From Porticoccaceae bacterium (GTDB lineage: Bacteria; Pseudomonadota; Gammaproteobacteria; Pseudomonadales; Porticoccaceae): a stretch of 36,078 bases of DNA. Positions within the stretch are counted from its first letter, which is position 1. Each line of letters starts with the position of its first letter. The position numbers were made by a program, and so were the translations under genes. The notes beneath the pieces were generated by a model, which worked only from the letters and a program-made list of their open reading frames with translations, searched no databases and had not been told where the DNA came from. The stretch covers positions 1-36,078 of the forward strand of contig JAQXBF010000027.1 of NCBI GenBank assembly GCA_029252555.1. The letters are read 5' to 3'. Below, piece after piece: positions 15,648 to 25,413 of the stretch.

Positions 15648-15923
15648 TTGTTCAATAAACCAATTTTAGTGTTGGCTACATGTTTTTTGGTCGCCTGTGG
15701 CGGTGGCTCTAGTTCTTCCTGTGACAATACTGCGACCCCACTGGTTGGCGCTAATGAGCAGCCTGTGATCAATAGCTTTTCTTTTTTGATGTCAAATAAC
15801 CCCAGTTTAGAGGCTGATATTAATCCGGTATTTTTCGGCACCCATGAGGAAGAAGTGGCCCATATCAAATCCAGGTATACCCGCAGAATGGATTGGCTGG
15901 CAGAGGCTTTTAACAGCCTGTAA
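15648..15923 (+). CDS. Small lipoprotein, possible internally deleted relic
   Basis: A 91-residue predicted lipoprotein starts at TTG 15648, with GGGAG (15635-15639) 8 bases upstream; an ATG at 15633 overlaps that ribosome site. The signal ends in a lipobox LVAC (Cys17) followed by GGGSSSS, the usual linker of large exported enzymes. The next part, INSFSFLMSNNPSLEADI, resembles the first strands of DUF5018-like beta domains. The last part, HEEEVAHIKSRYTRRMDWLAEAF, resembles the final helix of CotH-kinase-type proteins. Start and end of a large lipoprotein therefore seem joined in frame with the middle missing. This reading is an inference by eye; a genuine small lipoprotein is the alternative. 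Confidence 0.5.
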   Translation: MFNKPILVLATCFLVACGGGSSSSCDNTATPLVGANEQPVINSFSFLMSNNPSLEADINPVFFGTHEEEVAHIKSRYTRRMDWLAEAFNSL

Positions 15924-16082
15924 CAGCCTCTATTGGAAAAAAACCATTTAACTCTGCCCAGAGCGGCAGGGTTGATCCTCTGATGGTATATTCTGTTACA
16001 GGGCTAATACGCAGATAATCCGCTCCCTATGCTTTGCTCGTAACAACATCTTCTCAGCTAATAATTATAACTAGGATGTCCC

Positions 16083-17012
16083 ATGAAACAGCTTCTCTTG
16101 TGCCTGCTACTGGCGATAACGCCTCTGGCAAATGCCGAGTACTCCCGCACCTTTCTTGATACTCACCCGTTAAAAACTATTGGGGTGAATGGTATTGATA
16201 TTGCGTATCGCACCGTGGGTGAAGGCGCAGATCGGCCCAAGATTGTTGTGATTATGGGGTTAGGTGGTTCTAATGTGGCCTGGGGTGATAATTTAATTCG
16301 AGGTTTGTCAGACGCCGGCTATGAAGTGTTGATGTTTGATAACCGCGACACTGGAGCCTCTACCAGGTTTGATAGCTGGGGGCAGCCAACTATCTGGTTG
16401 CAACTGATCAAACATAAGCTAGGTTTGTCGGTGAACGCACCGTACTCCCTTGATGATATGGCTGCAGATGCGGTGGGCTTAATGGATGCTCTAGGCTATC
16501 AGGATGGCCACATTATTGGCACTTCAATGGGTGGCATGATTGCGCAAATAGTCGCAGCTAAATATCCGGAGCGCACGCGCAGCCTGATTTCAATTATGTC
16601 CACCACCGGTGCACGTCATCTGCCACCGCCTACAAGTCTGGCGGAGAATCGCCTGAAAGATTTGGCTGAGGGAGAGGCCGAAGCCGATCGCGAAGCCAAA
16701 ATCCGTGCAAGAGGTTTTTACCCTAAATCTATGCCACGCCATTTGATGGCTGTGTTTAAAGTAGGTGATCGCTCTGGGGCAGTTGCCAGTATTCAGGCCC
16801 AGACCTTGGTAGTGCATGGTGCAGATGATGGTCTGATACCACCAGCCCACGGCGAGCACACAGCTGAGTTAATAGAGGGCGCTGAATTTATTTTGTTCGA
16901 GGGCATGGGCCACAACCTTCCAGAAGCAGTCATGCCAGATTTAATCTCCAGCATGACCGCTCATATGGACAGAGTTGAAGCCGCCAATGCATCAATTAGC
17001 CCCGAGTCCTGA
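16083..17012 (+). CDS. Exported alpha/beta hydrolase
   Basis: This 309-residue alpha/beta-fold hydrolase begins with a clear Sec signal peptide (MKQLLLCLLLAITPLANA, cleavage before E19). The oxyanion segment is IMGLGGSNVAWGD (58-69), the nucleophile elbow GTS148MGG, the probable acid Asp lies in VHGADDGLIPP near 265-272 and the base His in GMGHNLPEAV near 290. The NRDTGAS block (88-93) is typical of the aclacinomycin-methylesterase/RdmC-like branch. Those are ester hydrolases, but this copy is exported, so substrate assignment would be a guess. A possible ribosome site AGGATG precedes the ATG closely. It is convergent with the M1 aminopeptidase gene, with 5 bases between the stops. Confidence 0.85.
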   Translation: MKQLLLCLLLAITPLANAEYSRTFLDTHPLKTIGVNGIDIAYRTVGEGADRPKIVVIMGLGGSNVAWGDNLIRGLSDAGYEVLMFDNRDTGASTRFDSWGQPTIWLQLIKHKLGLSVNAPYSLDDMAADAVGLMDALGYQDGHIIGTSMGGMIAQIVAAKYPERTRSLISIMSTTGARHLPPPTSLAENRLKDLAEGEAEADREAKIRARGFYPKSMPRHLMAVFKVGDRSGAVASIQAQTLVVHGADDGLIPPAHGEHTAELIEGAEFILFEGMGHNLPEAVMPDLISSMTAHMDRVEAANASISPES

Positions 17013-17017
17013 TAGCT

Positions 17018-19693
17018 TTAGAGTAAAGCCAGCGCCTTAATACAGCGCCCAACTGTTTGGTGCCTTGCTTTTACCGCTTTGAGTATCTGCGGTTTCATGG
17101 CAGAGTATTCTTCCACTAATGCTGCCATTTCCACTTCACTCTCGGCAGTACAATGCGCCGGCAGCATATTGCCGGCAAAGGATCTTGTTAAGCCAAGGTC
17201 ATTGCCCTGATTGAGTATCGGTATCTGAGCTAGTATTCTGGCTTTAAAAGGCGCCTCTAACGCAGCCTGTTCCGGCGGGAATAGCCCCGCTATAATGTAA
17301 CGCAATGTCGCCAGCTTTAATTGTTCCGGATTCTCTGTCAGCACATCAAACCATTTGCTTTTGATGTCAGGGTCTGGACGCATAGTCTCAGAATAGATGG
17401 CATACTTCACACCAATATCAGACTTGTCTCGCAATATTTCCGAGGCTAGCAGGGCCTTATAATCGCCAAATTGATAACGATTTAAATGGGCCACAATAGC
17501 CCAGCGCTTGTCCTGATCTATGGTCAGCCCGACATAGGTTTTACTGCCATCCAAAATTGCCCTTAGGTGTTTAAGATGAGCGCTGTTTTTGCTCAGGTCG
17601 ACATAGTTACTGTACCAATACTTTTGCAAGTCTGACCCGGCAGCAGCATTGCGCAGTAATTCAAGGTGCAGGTTTTCGACGTCGGCATACACAGCATTGT
17701 AATCTTTAACCCCTAATCTGGTCGCCGTGGTCAGATAATCCAGAGCTTGTAAAATCCCTCCACCTATGGCTCTGGCTACATTGTAATCAGTCTCCCCGGC
17801 CACATTGGCCATGGCAAACTCAACAAAGGTTTCTGCGCTGAGATTAGCATCATTAACACTGTCTATCAGGCTTTGCCAGAGCATCAGGCGCATCATACTG
17901 TTGTCGACTTTATTGATATATGGTTTGGCGATGGCCAGTGATTTTTCGTCGAGATCGACTTTGACATAGCCCCAGTCGGCTTCATTGGGGTACACCAGCT
18001 CTGGGCAACGCAAACCCTCGGCTTCTGTAACTCGAGTTTTGGCACCCATATAGGTGACTGGCACAGCACTTGTTAAGGTTAAGCCATTGCCGGTCACATT
18101 ATAGAGGCCCACTTGAACCCGCTGCTCTCGCAGAGTAGGGAAACCCTCAGGGGCTGTCTGGGTGATATTAAGCTCACTGAGCCTATTGTTGGTGCAACCG
18201 TAATCGACCTTAATAGTATTTAGGCCGGCTTGGTAGAGCCAATCCTGAGTCCATTGGCTGAGTTCCATATCGGCGGCTCTACCTAGTTCGCCAATAAAAT
18301 CATCAAGGTCGGTGTTTTTATAAGAGAATTTTTTCAGGTAGTTGCTGACCCCTTGGCGGAAGTTCTCTTCTCCCAAATAATAGGGCAGCTGTTTAAGTAC
18401 AGAGGCACCTTTACCATAGGTAATGCCATCAAAATTGGTCATGGCTTCACCAGTAGAAGGGACGATTAATTCAATGGGGTGAGTGTTAATCGAGTCGTCG
18501 GTGCGGTAGGCCCATTGTTTGGTGCGGGCATAGAAAACCTCCCAGACGTTGTCAAAGTCACTGGCTTTCGACAGTGCCAGATTGGCCATGTAGGTAGCAA
18601 AACTTTCATTGAGCCACAGGCCATTCCACCAGCGCATAGTGACCAGATCACCAAACCACATATGGGCCATTTCATGGGCAATCACATTAGCCAAGCGCAT
18701 CTTAGACAGGGTGGATTTTTCACCCTTGGCAATATAGACCTCATTGAAAGTCACTGCGCCGACATTTTCCATGGCACCGGCATTAAAGTCGGGAACAATG
18801 ATTTGATCATATTTACCAAAGGGGTAGGGAATACCAAAATATTCATTGAAGAAGCCAAAGCTCTGTTTGGTTGGGATAAACCATTCATCAAGATTGACAT
18901 ATTGGGCTAGGCTTTGGCGAGCAAACAGGCGCAGTGGGATGTCTTCGAATTGGTCTTCCCAGACAGCGTAATTCCCCCCATGTAACGAAAAGATATAGGA
19001 GGAAAAGACAGCAGAGGTAGGAAAGGTCCAAACCCTTTTATCAGCAACCTGCTTAATAGAACTTTCTCTGGTGGAGCTGATAACTTGCCAGTCGTCTGGT
19101 GCGCTCACCTGCATGCTGTAACTGGCTTTTAAATCAGGTTGATCAAAGTGGGGAAACAGACGATGGGCATCATAGGGTTCAAAGTCTGTATAGAGATAAA
19201 TTTCGCCATTCTGAGGGTCGACAAATCTATGCAGGCCAGAACCATCTGTGGCATAGGGGTGGTCATAGGTAATAACCAGCGTATTTTCACCTGCCGATAA
19301 TTCGCTGGCGGGTATGCTAATAAACCATTTGTCATAGCTGTATTTGATTGGGCTTCCATCTTTGGTAATCGAGTGCACGATTCCCCGATTTAAGTCAATG
19401 CTGAGGTCGTGGTTGTTATCGGCGATTAAATCGAAGCTGATGGCGGTGACCCCAGAAAAGCTATCTCCCTGTTTGTCTAGGCTAAACTCTAGGTCATAGC
19501 TAACATTGCTGAGCTGTTTGGCTCGCAATTCTGCGGTGCTAGCGTAAAGGAACTCGCTAACAGGGCGTGGCTGAGTTTGTTGTTCGTTGGCTAGGGGGTC
19601 CCTGCTGCCACAGCTTGCCAATAGCACGCAGGACAGGGCAGTGCCCAACCACAACCAGCATTTGCCGTTGCGAGTAGTGTTTTTGCTGCTCAT
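17018..19693 (-). CDS. M1-family zinc aminopeptidase, lipoprotein
   Basis: The 891-residue protein is an M1 metallo-aminopeptidase of the PepN/ERAP type that removes N-terminal residues from peptides. Seen: the substrate-binding exopeptidase motif GAMEN (306-310), the zinc motif H340-E341-MA-H344 with the third ligand E363 exactly 18 residues on in WLNESFA, and the transition-state tyrosine Y426 in ITYGKGA. The C-terminal half (about 550-870) is the helical ERAP1_C-like domain. A lipoprotein signal (CVLLASCGS) predicts membrane anchoring, unlike cytoplasmic PepN, so it should digest peptides in the periplasm. The ATG at 19693 is preferred because the signal follows it directly; an upstream ATG at 19819 would bury the signal behind 42 residues. 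It is divergent from the TonB receptor gene. Confidence 0.93.
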   Translation of the reverse strand: MSSKNTTRNGKCWLWLGTALSCVLLASCGSRDPLANEQQTQPRPVSEFLYASTAELRAKQLSNVSYDLEFSLDKQGDSFSGVTAISFDLIADNNHDLSIDLNRGIVHSITKDGSPIKYSYDKWFISIPASELSAGENTLVITYDHPYATDGSGLHRFVDPQNGEIYLYTDFEPYDAHRLFPHFDQPDLKASYSMQVSAPDDWQVISSTRESSIKQVADKRVWTFPTSAVFSSYIFSLHGGNYAVWEDQFEDIPLRLFARQSLAQYVNLDEWFIPTKQSFGFFNEYFGIPYPFGKYDQIIVPDFNAGAMENVGAVTFNEVYIAKGEKSTLSKMRLANVIAHEMAHMWFGDLVTMRWWNGLWLNESFATYMANLALSKASDFDNVWEVFYARTKQWAYRTDDSINTHPIELIVPSTGEAMTNFDGITYGKGASVLKQLPYYLGEENFRQGVSNYLKKFSYKNTDLDDFIGELGRAADMELSQWTQDWLYQAGLNTIKVDYGCTNNRLSELNITQTAPEGFPTLREQRVQVGLYNVTGNGLTLTSAVPVTYMGAKTRVTEAEGLRCPELVYPNEADWGYVKVDLDEKSLAIAKPYINKVDNSMMRLMLWQSLIDSVNDANLSAETFVEFAMANVAGETDYNVARAIGGGILQALDYLTTATRLGVKDYNAVYADVENLHLELLRNAAAGSDLQKYWYSNYVDLSKNSAHLKHLRAILDGSKTYVGLTIDQDKRWAIVAHLNRYQFGDYKALLASEILRDKSDIGVKYAIYSETMRPDPDIKSKWFDVLTENPEQLKLATLRYIIAGLFPPEQAALEAPFKARILAQIPILNQGNDLGLTRSFAGNMLPAHCTAESEVEMAALVEEYSAMKPQILKAVKARHQTVGRCIKALALL

Positions 19694-20025
19694 CTTTTTG
19701 TTACCCACCTTTATTGCCTTTTCTTTAGCGCTTATGTGTAAAAGCGGTTGTTTTATCCTAATACCTGCAAGAGAAGGGAGTCCCTTGCAGGAGCGGTTGG
19801 GCATCATAACCTCACACATAGATGCAATTACCCAAAGGGTGTTTGCCAGGCATGAATAGGGTAGACCGCACCTCAGCCGAAGTAGAGTTATCTGAGCAAA
19901 GTGTCAAGATATTTAAAGACGACTCGCTAGTTAAATTTAGTCAATTTTAAACCTTCGGGCTTTAAGACTCTATGTTAGTTTACGCCTCGCATGTAACCAA
20001 GAGAAATTAAACCTAGGGACTAAAT
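19694..20025. other. Divergent intergenic region, no clear element
   Basis: About 330 bases separate the leftward aminopeptidase gene and the rightward TonB-receptor gene. It must hold the two promoters, but I could not assign boxes with confidence and saw no operator-like repeat matching the zinc-locus sites. The ORFs that cross it have no family features. Confidence 0.4.
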
Positions 20026-22677
20026 ATGTTTTTTAAACGCAGAAGTATAAGTGCGGCTATTTTGGCTGGCACCGCTTTATTATCGACAACCACAGCGGTT
20101 GCTCAAGAGATTAATGAAGGAACCATCGAAGAGATTCAAGTAACCGGTTCATATATTAAGAGCACACCCGGCGATGCGGCATTGCCAGTGCAGGTTCTTA
20201 ATCGTGATTACATTGATGGCATAGGCGCTATCTCAGTAGCTGACGTGATTGGCAAGCTGGCGATCAGTTCTGGTGCAGAAAACCAAACTGACTCATTCAC
20301 CCAGGGTTCGACTCAGGGTACAGCTAATGTGAATTTGCGAGGCTTGGGCCTGAGCTCGACTCTGGTATTGATCAATGGCCGTCGCCAGACAATTTCTGGT
20401 GCGCTGGCTAATGATGGCAGTGTCTTTGTTGATACCAGCAGTATTCCTATTACCGCTCTGGAGCGTGTCGAAGTATTGAAAGAGGGTGCGGCTTCTACCT
20501 ATGGTTCCGATGCCATTGCCGGTGTAGTTAACTTTATTCTGCGTAAAGACTTTGATGGTTTTGAGTTGAGCACAAATCTGTCTTCAGTAGACCGTGGTGA
20601 TCAAGAAGATCAGTCTGTTGGTTTTATCTGGGGTGGCGGCAACGACACAACTCGCTTTACCGTTGCGGGAAACATTATTGATCGCACCTCTCTGGGTGCT
20701 TCCGACCGGCCTGAGTTGGTTGATAATGCCCGCAGTTCGTTGGGAGCTAGCTTCGTTGCGATGCCTCATCTGGCTGGCATGGCAAGCGTTACATTAGATT
20801 CTGGTCCCTATGCTGGCACCTATGGTCCTGGCCAGCGCTTTGCTATTGATGGCTGTGCCGGTCTTGAGGGCGGTTCGGTTGTTCCTACTCCGGCTGGGCC
20901 CATGTGTTTCTTCCAGTACGGCACCAGATTTAATCTGGTTGCAGCAGAAGAGAGAACTCAGCTATATGCCAATATGACCCACGAGATGGCCAATGGTGTT
21001 GAGATGACCGCTGAGCTCGGTTATGCCAGCAACAAGGTCACGGAAAACCCTCAGTCGCCAAGCTATCCCGACCTGACATTCCCACTAATCTCTGGTGATC
21101 ATCCCAGCAATGACTTGGGTGTGCCACTGGTATGGTTGGGTAGACCCCTTGCGTTTGACTACCCGTCCCCAAATGCGCCCCGTCAAAACGATACATTGCG
21201 TGCTTCCCTTAGCTTTAAGGGTGAGCTGAGCAATAGCTGGGCTTGGGATGCGGCATTGACTCGCAGCAGTAACGAGTACAGCGCCAGACAGCCAGATACC
21301 AAGTCGTCTCGCTTGAGAGCTGGTCTTGCCGGCGTGGGTGGTCCTACCAACAACGAATACTATGATCCATTTGTGTCGTCTAACAATAGCGCAGCATTGA
21401 TCGCTGATATGAGCTATCTCACGGATACTCAGCGCACCACAGATTTGACCGTAGCCGATGCGGTTGTCAGTGGTGAATTGATGACTCTGGCTTCAGGTGC
21501 AACTGTAGACTTTGCTGCTGGTATTCAGGTACGTCGCGAAGGCTACAAAACTGAGACCGATGACCTTTATGAAATCAAGTTTGATGCGAATGGTAACCCG
21601 ATCCCCATCGATTTGATCTTCCTGGGCGGTGTTTCGGAGATTGACATCAGTCGCACCGGTGTATCTGCTTTTGCTGAAGCTAAAACTGCTCTGTCAGACA
21701 ATGTTGAGCTAACGGCAGCATTGCGTTACGAAGACTTGGACAGCGGCAGCAGCGTTGATCCCAAGTTGGCACTGCGCTGGCAGTTGTCTGATCAGTGGGC
21801 ATTGCGCGCGTCTGCCAGTACGGCATTCCGTGAGCCTTCGCTGTCACAGATCAATGCTCAGGTGGTTAACCTAGAAGGTATTCAGGACTTCAATGCCGAT
21901 GGTTCGGCGAATGGTGGTGTTGCCTTTGTTCGTGTCACCTCTTCAGGGTCGGAAGACTTGCAAGCGGAAGAGTCTGATAACTTCAATGTTGGCTTGATTT
22001 TCCAGCCCTCAGATGACCTCGACTTCAAGCTGGATTACTGGGTAGTGGATTATACTAATCTGATCACCGTCGAAAACGCACAGGGTAAAGTGGCTGCGGA
22101 TATCAATGGAGCAGACGTGATTCGCAGTGATACCGGCACTCTTGCAGGCGTGCTTGTAGACTACTTTAACTCCTCAAGTGTTGACGTTAGCGGTATCGAT
22201 CTGGAAGTCAATTGGGCGCTGAATGAGAACTGGAATATGGGCCTGAATATTGCTCATTTCCTAGAGTACGATATTACTCTGCCTACCGGTGATGTTGTCG
22301 ATGCAGTGGGTTATTTGAACAACAATAACTTCGCTCGTTCTATGCCAGCGACCAAGGCTAATTTGAATGTTGCCTGGACCAATGGCGCACAAAATGCCTC
22401 GTTAAATGTTCACCACATCACTGACTATCAGCACAGCCAGACTGTACCGGCTACTGAGAGTCAGAGCATTGATTCCTACACTACTGTTGATGGCCAGTAT
22501 GGCATCACCATGGCGGCAGGTGCAGATGATGGCGAGCTAATGTTGAGCGTTGGTGTTAAGAATATGTTCGACGAGAAGCCACCACGTGTATACGACAGCG
22601 CTAACTACAGCTTTGACTCCAAGCAGCACAGCCCATTGGGTCGTGTGTACTATGTTAAGGCTAACTACAGCTTCTAA
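20026..22677 (+). CDS. TonB-dependent outer-membrane receptor
   Basis: The 883-residue protein is a TonB-dependent receptor for energised uptake across the outer membrane. After a signal peptide (cleavage after TAVAQ, about residue 27) come a TonB-box-like segment (IEEIQVTGSYIK), the plug domain (about 50-175) with the blocks NVNLRGLGLSSTLVLINGRR and AASTYGSDAIAGVVNFILRKDFDG, and a long beta-barrel ending in the expected aromatic (VKANYSF). The GSYI(K/R) and INGRR forms are typical of the large receptors of marine gammaproteobacteria that import peptides, oligosaccharides or other larger substrates. The divergent exported aminopeptidase makes peptide uptake a reasonable guess, no more. It is followed by a strong terminator. 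Confidence 0.93.
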   Translation: MFFKRRSISAAILAGTALLSTTTAVAQEINEGTIEEIQVTGSYIKSTPGDAALPVQVLNRDYIDGIGAISVADVIGKLAISSGAENQTDSFTQGSTQGTANVNLRGLGLSSTLVLINGRRQTISGALANDGSVFVDTSSIPITALERVEVLKEGAASTYGSDAIAGVVNFILRKDFDGFELSTNLSSVDRGDQEDQSVGFIWGGGNDTTRFTVAGNIIDRTSLGASDRPELVDNARSSLGASFVAMPHLAGMASVTLDSGPYAGTYGPGQRFAIDGCAGLEGGSVVPTPAGPMCFFQYGTRFNLVAAEERTQLYANMTHEMANGVEMTAELGYASNKVTENPQSPSYPDLTFPLISGDHPSNDLGVPLVWLGRPLAFDYPSPNAPRQNDTLRASLSFKGELSNSWAWDAALTRSSNEYSARQPDTKSSRLRAGLAGVGGPTNNEYYDPFVSSNNSAALIADMSYLTDTQRTTDLTVADAVVSGELMTLASGATVDFAAGIQVRREGYKTETDDLYEIKFDANGNPIPIDLIFLGGVSEIDISRTGVSAFAEAKTALSDNVELTAALRYEDLDSGSSVDPKLALRWQLSDQWALRASASTAFREPSLSQINAQVVNLEGIQDFNADGSANGGVAFVRVTSSGSEDLQAEESDNFNVGLIFQPSDDLDFKLDYWVVDYTNLITVENAQGKVAADINGADVIRSDTGTLAGVLVDYFNSSSVDVSGIDLEVNWALNENWNMGLNIAHFLEYDITLPTGDVVDAVGYLNNNNFARSMPATKANLNVAWTNGAQNASLNVHHITDYQHSQTVPATESQSIDSYTTVDGQYGITMAAGADDGELMLSVGVKNMFDEKPPRVYDSANYSFDSKQHSPLGRVYYVKANYSF

Positions 22678-22717
22678 GACTGCCTTAGCAGTTATCTTTT
22701 AGAAGTAACAGTTAAAG

Positions 22718-22753
22718 TCACCCGAGGGATTAGACCTTCGGGTGATTTTTTTT
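22718..22753 (+). terminator. Rho-independent terminator of the TonB-receptor gene
   Basis: TCACCCGA (22718-22725) pairs with TCGGGTGA (22738-22745), followed by eight T residues (22746-22753). It overlaps the last codons of the convergent trhO gene (which ends at 22730), so its right arm and T-run are also coding for the Lys/His tail of that protein. Confidence 0.88.
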
Positions 22754-23710
22754 GCCCGCCTTTTTTTCAGCCCGTCGGCGCTCTGTATCCAGTTGCGCTG
22801 CGCTGCCAATATGCTCCTCACCCCGCGCCTTGGCCAGTTGCACCTGCTTTTGACGTTGCGCAAAGCGCTGCTTTTGCTCCTCACTCACTCGGTTGTAGCA
22901 ATGGTGGCAGGAGAGGCCTTCCTGATAGGTCTCCAGGGTTTTTTCCTGCTCAGTAATGGGCATACGGCAGGCATGACACTGGTCGTACGAACCGCGTTTT
23001 AAGTCGTGGTCCACGGCCACGCGGTTATCAAACACAAAGCATTCTCCCCGCCACAATGTTTGGTCTTTGGGCACCTCCTCAAGATATTTTAAAATGCCAC
23101 CTTCGAGATGATAGACTTCATCAAAACCCTGTTCTTTCATGTAGGCTGTCGATTTTTCACAGCGAATACCGCCAGTGCAAAACATCGCCACTTTTTTGTT
23201 TACGGTGGGGTGCAGATTGTCTTTTGCCCATTGGGGAAACTCGCGAAAGCTGGTGGTTTTGGGGTCGACAGCCCCTTGAAAAGTGCCAATCTTCACCTCG
23301 TAATCATTGCGCGTATCTACCAGCACAACATCTGGGTCAGAGATTAGATCATTCCAGTCTTTGGGCTGCACATAGGTGCCCACCGCCTGCTTTGGGTCTA
23401 TGCCTTCCACACCCATGGTGACAATTTCTTTCTTGAGTTTGACCTTTGTACGGTAAAAGGGGATTTCATTATCAAAGGATTCTTTGGTGTCGATATTGTC
23501 TAGCCCTGGCTGCTGACCGATCCAAGCTAGCACAGTATCTATGTCTTCTCGGCGGCCAGAGATGGTGCCATTCATGCCCTCAGCCGCTAATAGCAATGTG
23601 CCGTAGACATTGTTGTCGGTCATAACCTTTAGCAGAGGGTGGCGGATAGAACCGTAATTGGGAAGAGCGACAAATTTATACAGCGCACAGGTGACGTACT
23701 GAAGGGACAT
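22730..23710 (-). CDS. trhO: tRNA uridine(34) hydroxylase TrhO (YceA), rhodanese family
   Basis: TrhO makes 5-hydroxyuridine at position 34 of certain tRNAs using oxygen. The 326 residues show the family layout: an N-terminal acylphosphatase-like UPF0176 domain (about 1-95, with [14 protein letters not shown]), a rhodanese domain with the catalytic loop C178-TGGIR-C184-EKS, and a C-terminal zinc-ribbon-like segment with [11 protein letters not shown] and LSCHHCY. It then has a charged Lys/Arg-rich tail. The ATG at 23710, giving MSLQYVTC, fits the family start and has TTGGAA upstream; the longer ORF from 23767 adds 19 non-conserved residues. The gene end overlaps the terminator of the convergent receptor gene. 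Confidence 0.93.
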   Translation of the reverse strand: MSLQYVTCALYKFVALPNYGSIRHPLLKVMTDNNVYGTLLLAAEGMNGTISGRREDIDTVLAWIGQQPGLDNIDTKESFDNEIPFYRTKVKLKKEIVTMGVEGIDPKQAVGTYVQPKDWNDLISDPDVVLVDTRNDYEVKIGTFQGAVDPKTTSFREFPQWAKDNLHPTVNKKVAMFCTGGIRCEKSTAYMKEQGFDEVYHLEGGILKYLEEVPKDQTLWRGECFVFDNRVAVDHDLKRGSYDQCHACRMPITEQEKTLETYQEGLSCHHCYNRVSEEQKQRFAQRQKQVQLAKARGEEHIGSAAQLDTERRRAEKKAGKKNHPKV

Positions 23711-23866
23711 ATTAAAATTCCAACGGGTTTGTTCAGCTAACCAAATCGCAAATTTGGCGCGGGTCATAAGTTGTTTTCGGCCGCTATTATAGCAAAAGCC
23801 GCTCCTTGTGACTTGATATTGGAAAATATGCTATAAAACCACAAATCTCTGATTGGAGGCCATGTA

Positions 23867-25261
23867 ATGAGGCCACGGATAAATTATAAAAACCGATGGG
23901 TGCTGATGCTTTTATTATTGGGTCTGGTCAGCTGCAATAACGGTCTCCCGCTAGAGCCTCTGGTGATATCACGAGCTGACTACGCCAATAGTTTGCAGGG
24001 CTTTTGGTTAGGCCAGAATATTGCGAACTGGACCGGCTTGATCACCGAGATGGACAAAGTGGGCACCCCGGCCACAATGCCGTTTTATACCGATACTGAT
24101 TGGGGTGGGCCGGACCAACTGGCCATGTGGGGCGAATATATGCCCCATGCCCAGACCATCGACTTCTATTTTGAGCCGGCGGGTCAACCCTGGGGCTCGG
24201 ATGATGATACAGACATCGAGTATATGTACGCCCACCTGCATCGTGAGCTGGCCACCAGCAAATTGTCAGCTACCCAGATTCGCGATGGCTGGCTGAAGCA
24301 TATTTATTCAGAAACTGATGCGCCAGTATTTAAAAAGTTTGCCAACTCAGAGCCGCAAATAGAGAACTTTCTCTGGGTATCCAACGAGCGTGCTCGTCAA
24401 TTGATGGAGCAGGGAATGGTGCCCCCAGCCACCAGTGCGCCTGCGAACAATAACAAAGCCATGATGATTGATGCCCAGCTGACTACAGAGATATTTGGCC
24501 TGCTGGCACCAGGCAGACCAGATACAGCACTGGATATTGCCTATCTGCCCATTCGCACCACCGCCTATGGCGAGGCCCAATGGGTCGCCCAGTTCTATGT
24601 GGTCATGCATTCATTGGCCTCGGCAACCGATAGCAGCCAAACCATGCAACAGCAGACCGAGTGGCTGGCCGAACAAGCCAGCGCCTATCTGCCCGAGCAG
24701 TCGGCCGCGCTAAAAATCTATCAGTTTGTAAAACAGCAATATATTCAACATCCCCACAGCTGGGAGCAGACCAGAGATGCGGTGTATCAGCGCTATCAGG
24801 TGCAGAGTACCGATGGCTACAGCTATAGCGAGCCCTTTGATGGGCTGATTAATTTTGCCGCGGGGTTGGTTAGCCTATTTTACGGTGAGGGGGATATTGT
24901 GCGCACGGTGCAGATTGGCTCACTGGTGGGCTGGGATTCCGATAACCCTACTGCCACTTGGGGCGGGCTGCTTGGCTTTATGCTGGGGGTTGATGGGGTG
25001 GAAATGGCATTTCAGGCGGTAAAACCCCAGACAGATATGTCCAAAACCTATTGGATACACCGCACAAGACGCAATTTCCCCGACCATCTTCCAGCGCAAA
25101 AGGGTGAAGACAGCTTTGCCAATATGGCAGCGCGAGAGCTGGTCACCATTGATTTAGTGGTGGAGCAGCAGATGGGTGGTCAGATAAGTGAGGCTGCCAA
25201 TAGCTGGGTTATTCCCCGCCTTCAACAGTCTAGCGAGACGGGGCTGATGACAGGACCGTAG
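23867..25261 (+). CDS. ADP-ribosylglycohydrolase-fold lipoprotein
   Basis: This 464-residue protein has a lipobox (LVSC, Cys23) and an ADP-ribosylglycohydrolase (DraG/ARH) fold. The first metal-binding block is S111-DDDTD116 followed by an EYMYAHL helix, and the second is G355-WD357-SD359-N360 followed by PTATWGGLLGFMLG. In classic members the second block reads D-x-D-T-x-A; here an Asn-Pro-Thr replaces the usual Thr, so metal binding may differ. Exported ARH-fold proteins exist in many marine bacteria and are probably glycoside or nucleoside hydrolases rather than ADP-ribose removers; the substrate is unknown. AGGAGG-like GGAGG precedes the ATG by 6-7 bases. It is a single-gene unit. Confidence 0.82.
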   Translation: MRPRINYKNRWVLMLLLLGLVSCNNGLPLEPLVISRADYANSLQGFWLGQNIANWTGLITEMDKVGTPATMPFYTDTDWGGPDQLAMWGEYMPHAQTIDFYFEPAGQPWGSDDDTDIEYMYAHLHRELATSKLSATQIRDGWLKHIYSETDAPVFKKFANSEPQIENFLWVSNERARQLMEQGMVPPATSAPANNNKAMMIDAQLTTEIFGLLAPGRPDTALDIAYLPIRTTAYGEAQWVAQFYVVMHSLASATDSSQTMQQQTEWLAEQASAYLPEQSAALKIYQFVKQQYIQHPHSWEQTRDAVYQRYQVQSTDGYSYSEPFDGLINFAAGLVSLFYGEGDIVRTVQIGSLVGWDSDNPTATWGGLLGFMLGVDGVEMAFQAVKPQTDMSKTYWIHRTRRNFPDHLPAQKGEDSFANMAARELVTIDLVVEQQMGGQISEAANSWVIPRLQQSSETGLMTGP

Positions 25262-25413
25262 TCTGTGCACTATTGCAGGCTATTAGCCATATGACTTTGT
25301 CAGCCCACCATTCTCAAACCATCCTTAAAGCTATGTCTGCGTCGCGGCCCTTGCATCTATCTGTGCGCTGGTCATAATCCCTGCGGTAAATTTAATATCG
25401 AGAGAATATCCAG

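Noticed and set aside
15527-15868. 113-residue frame on the minus strand
   Set aside because: It overlaps the plus-strand small lipoprotein, which has a lipobox and ribosome site; the minus frame has neither.
18479-18910. 143-residue frame on the plus strand
   Set aside because: It mirrors the zinc-motif region of the M1 aminopeptidase on the other strand.
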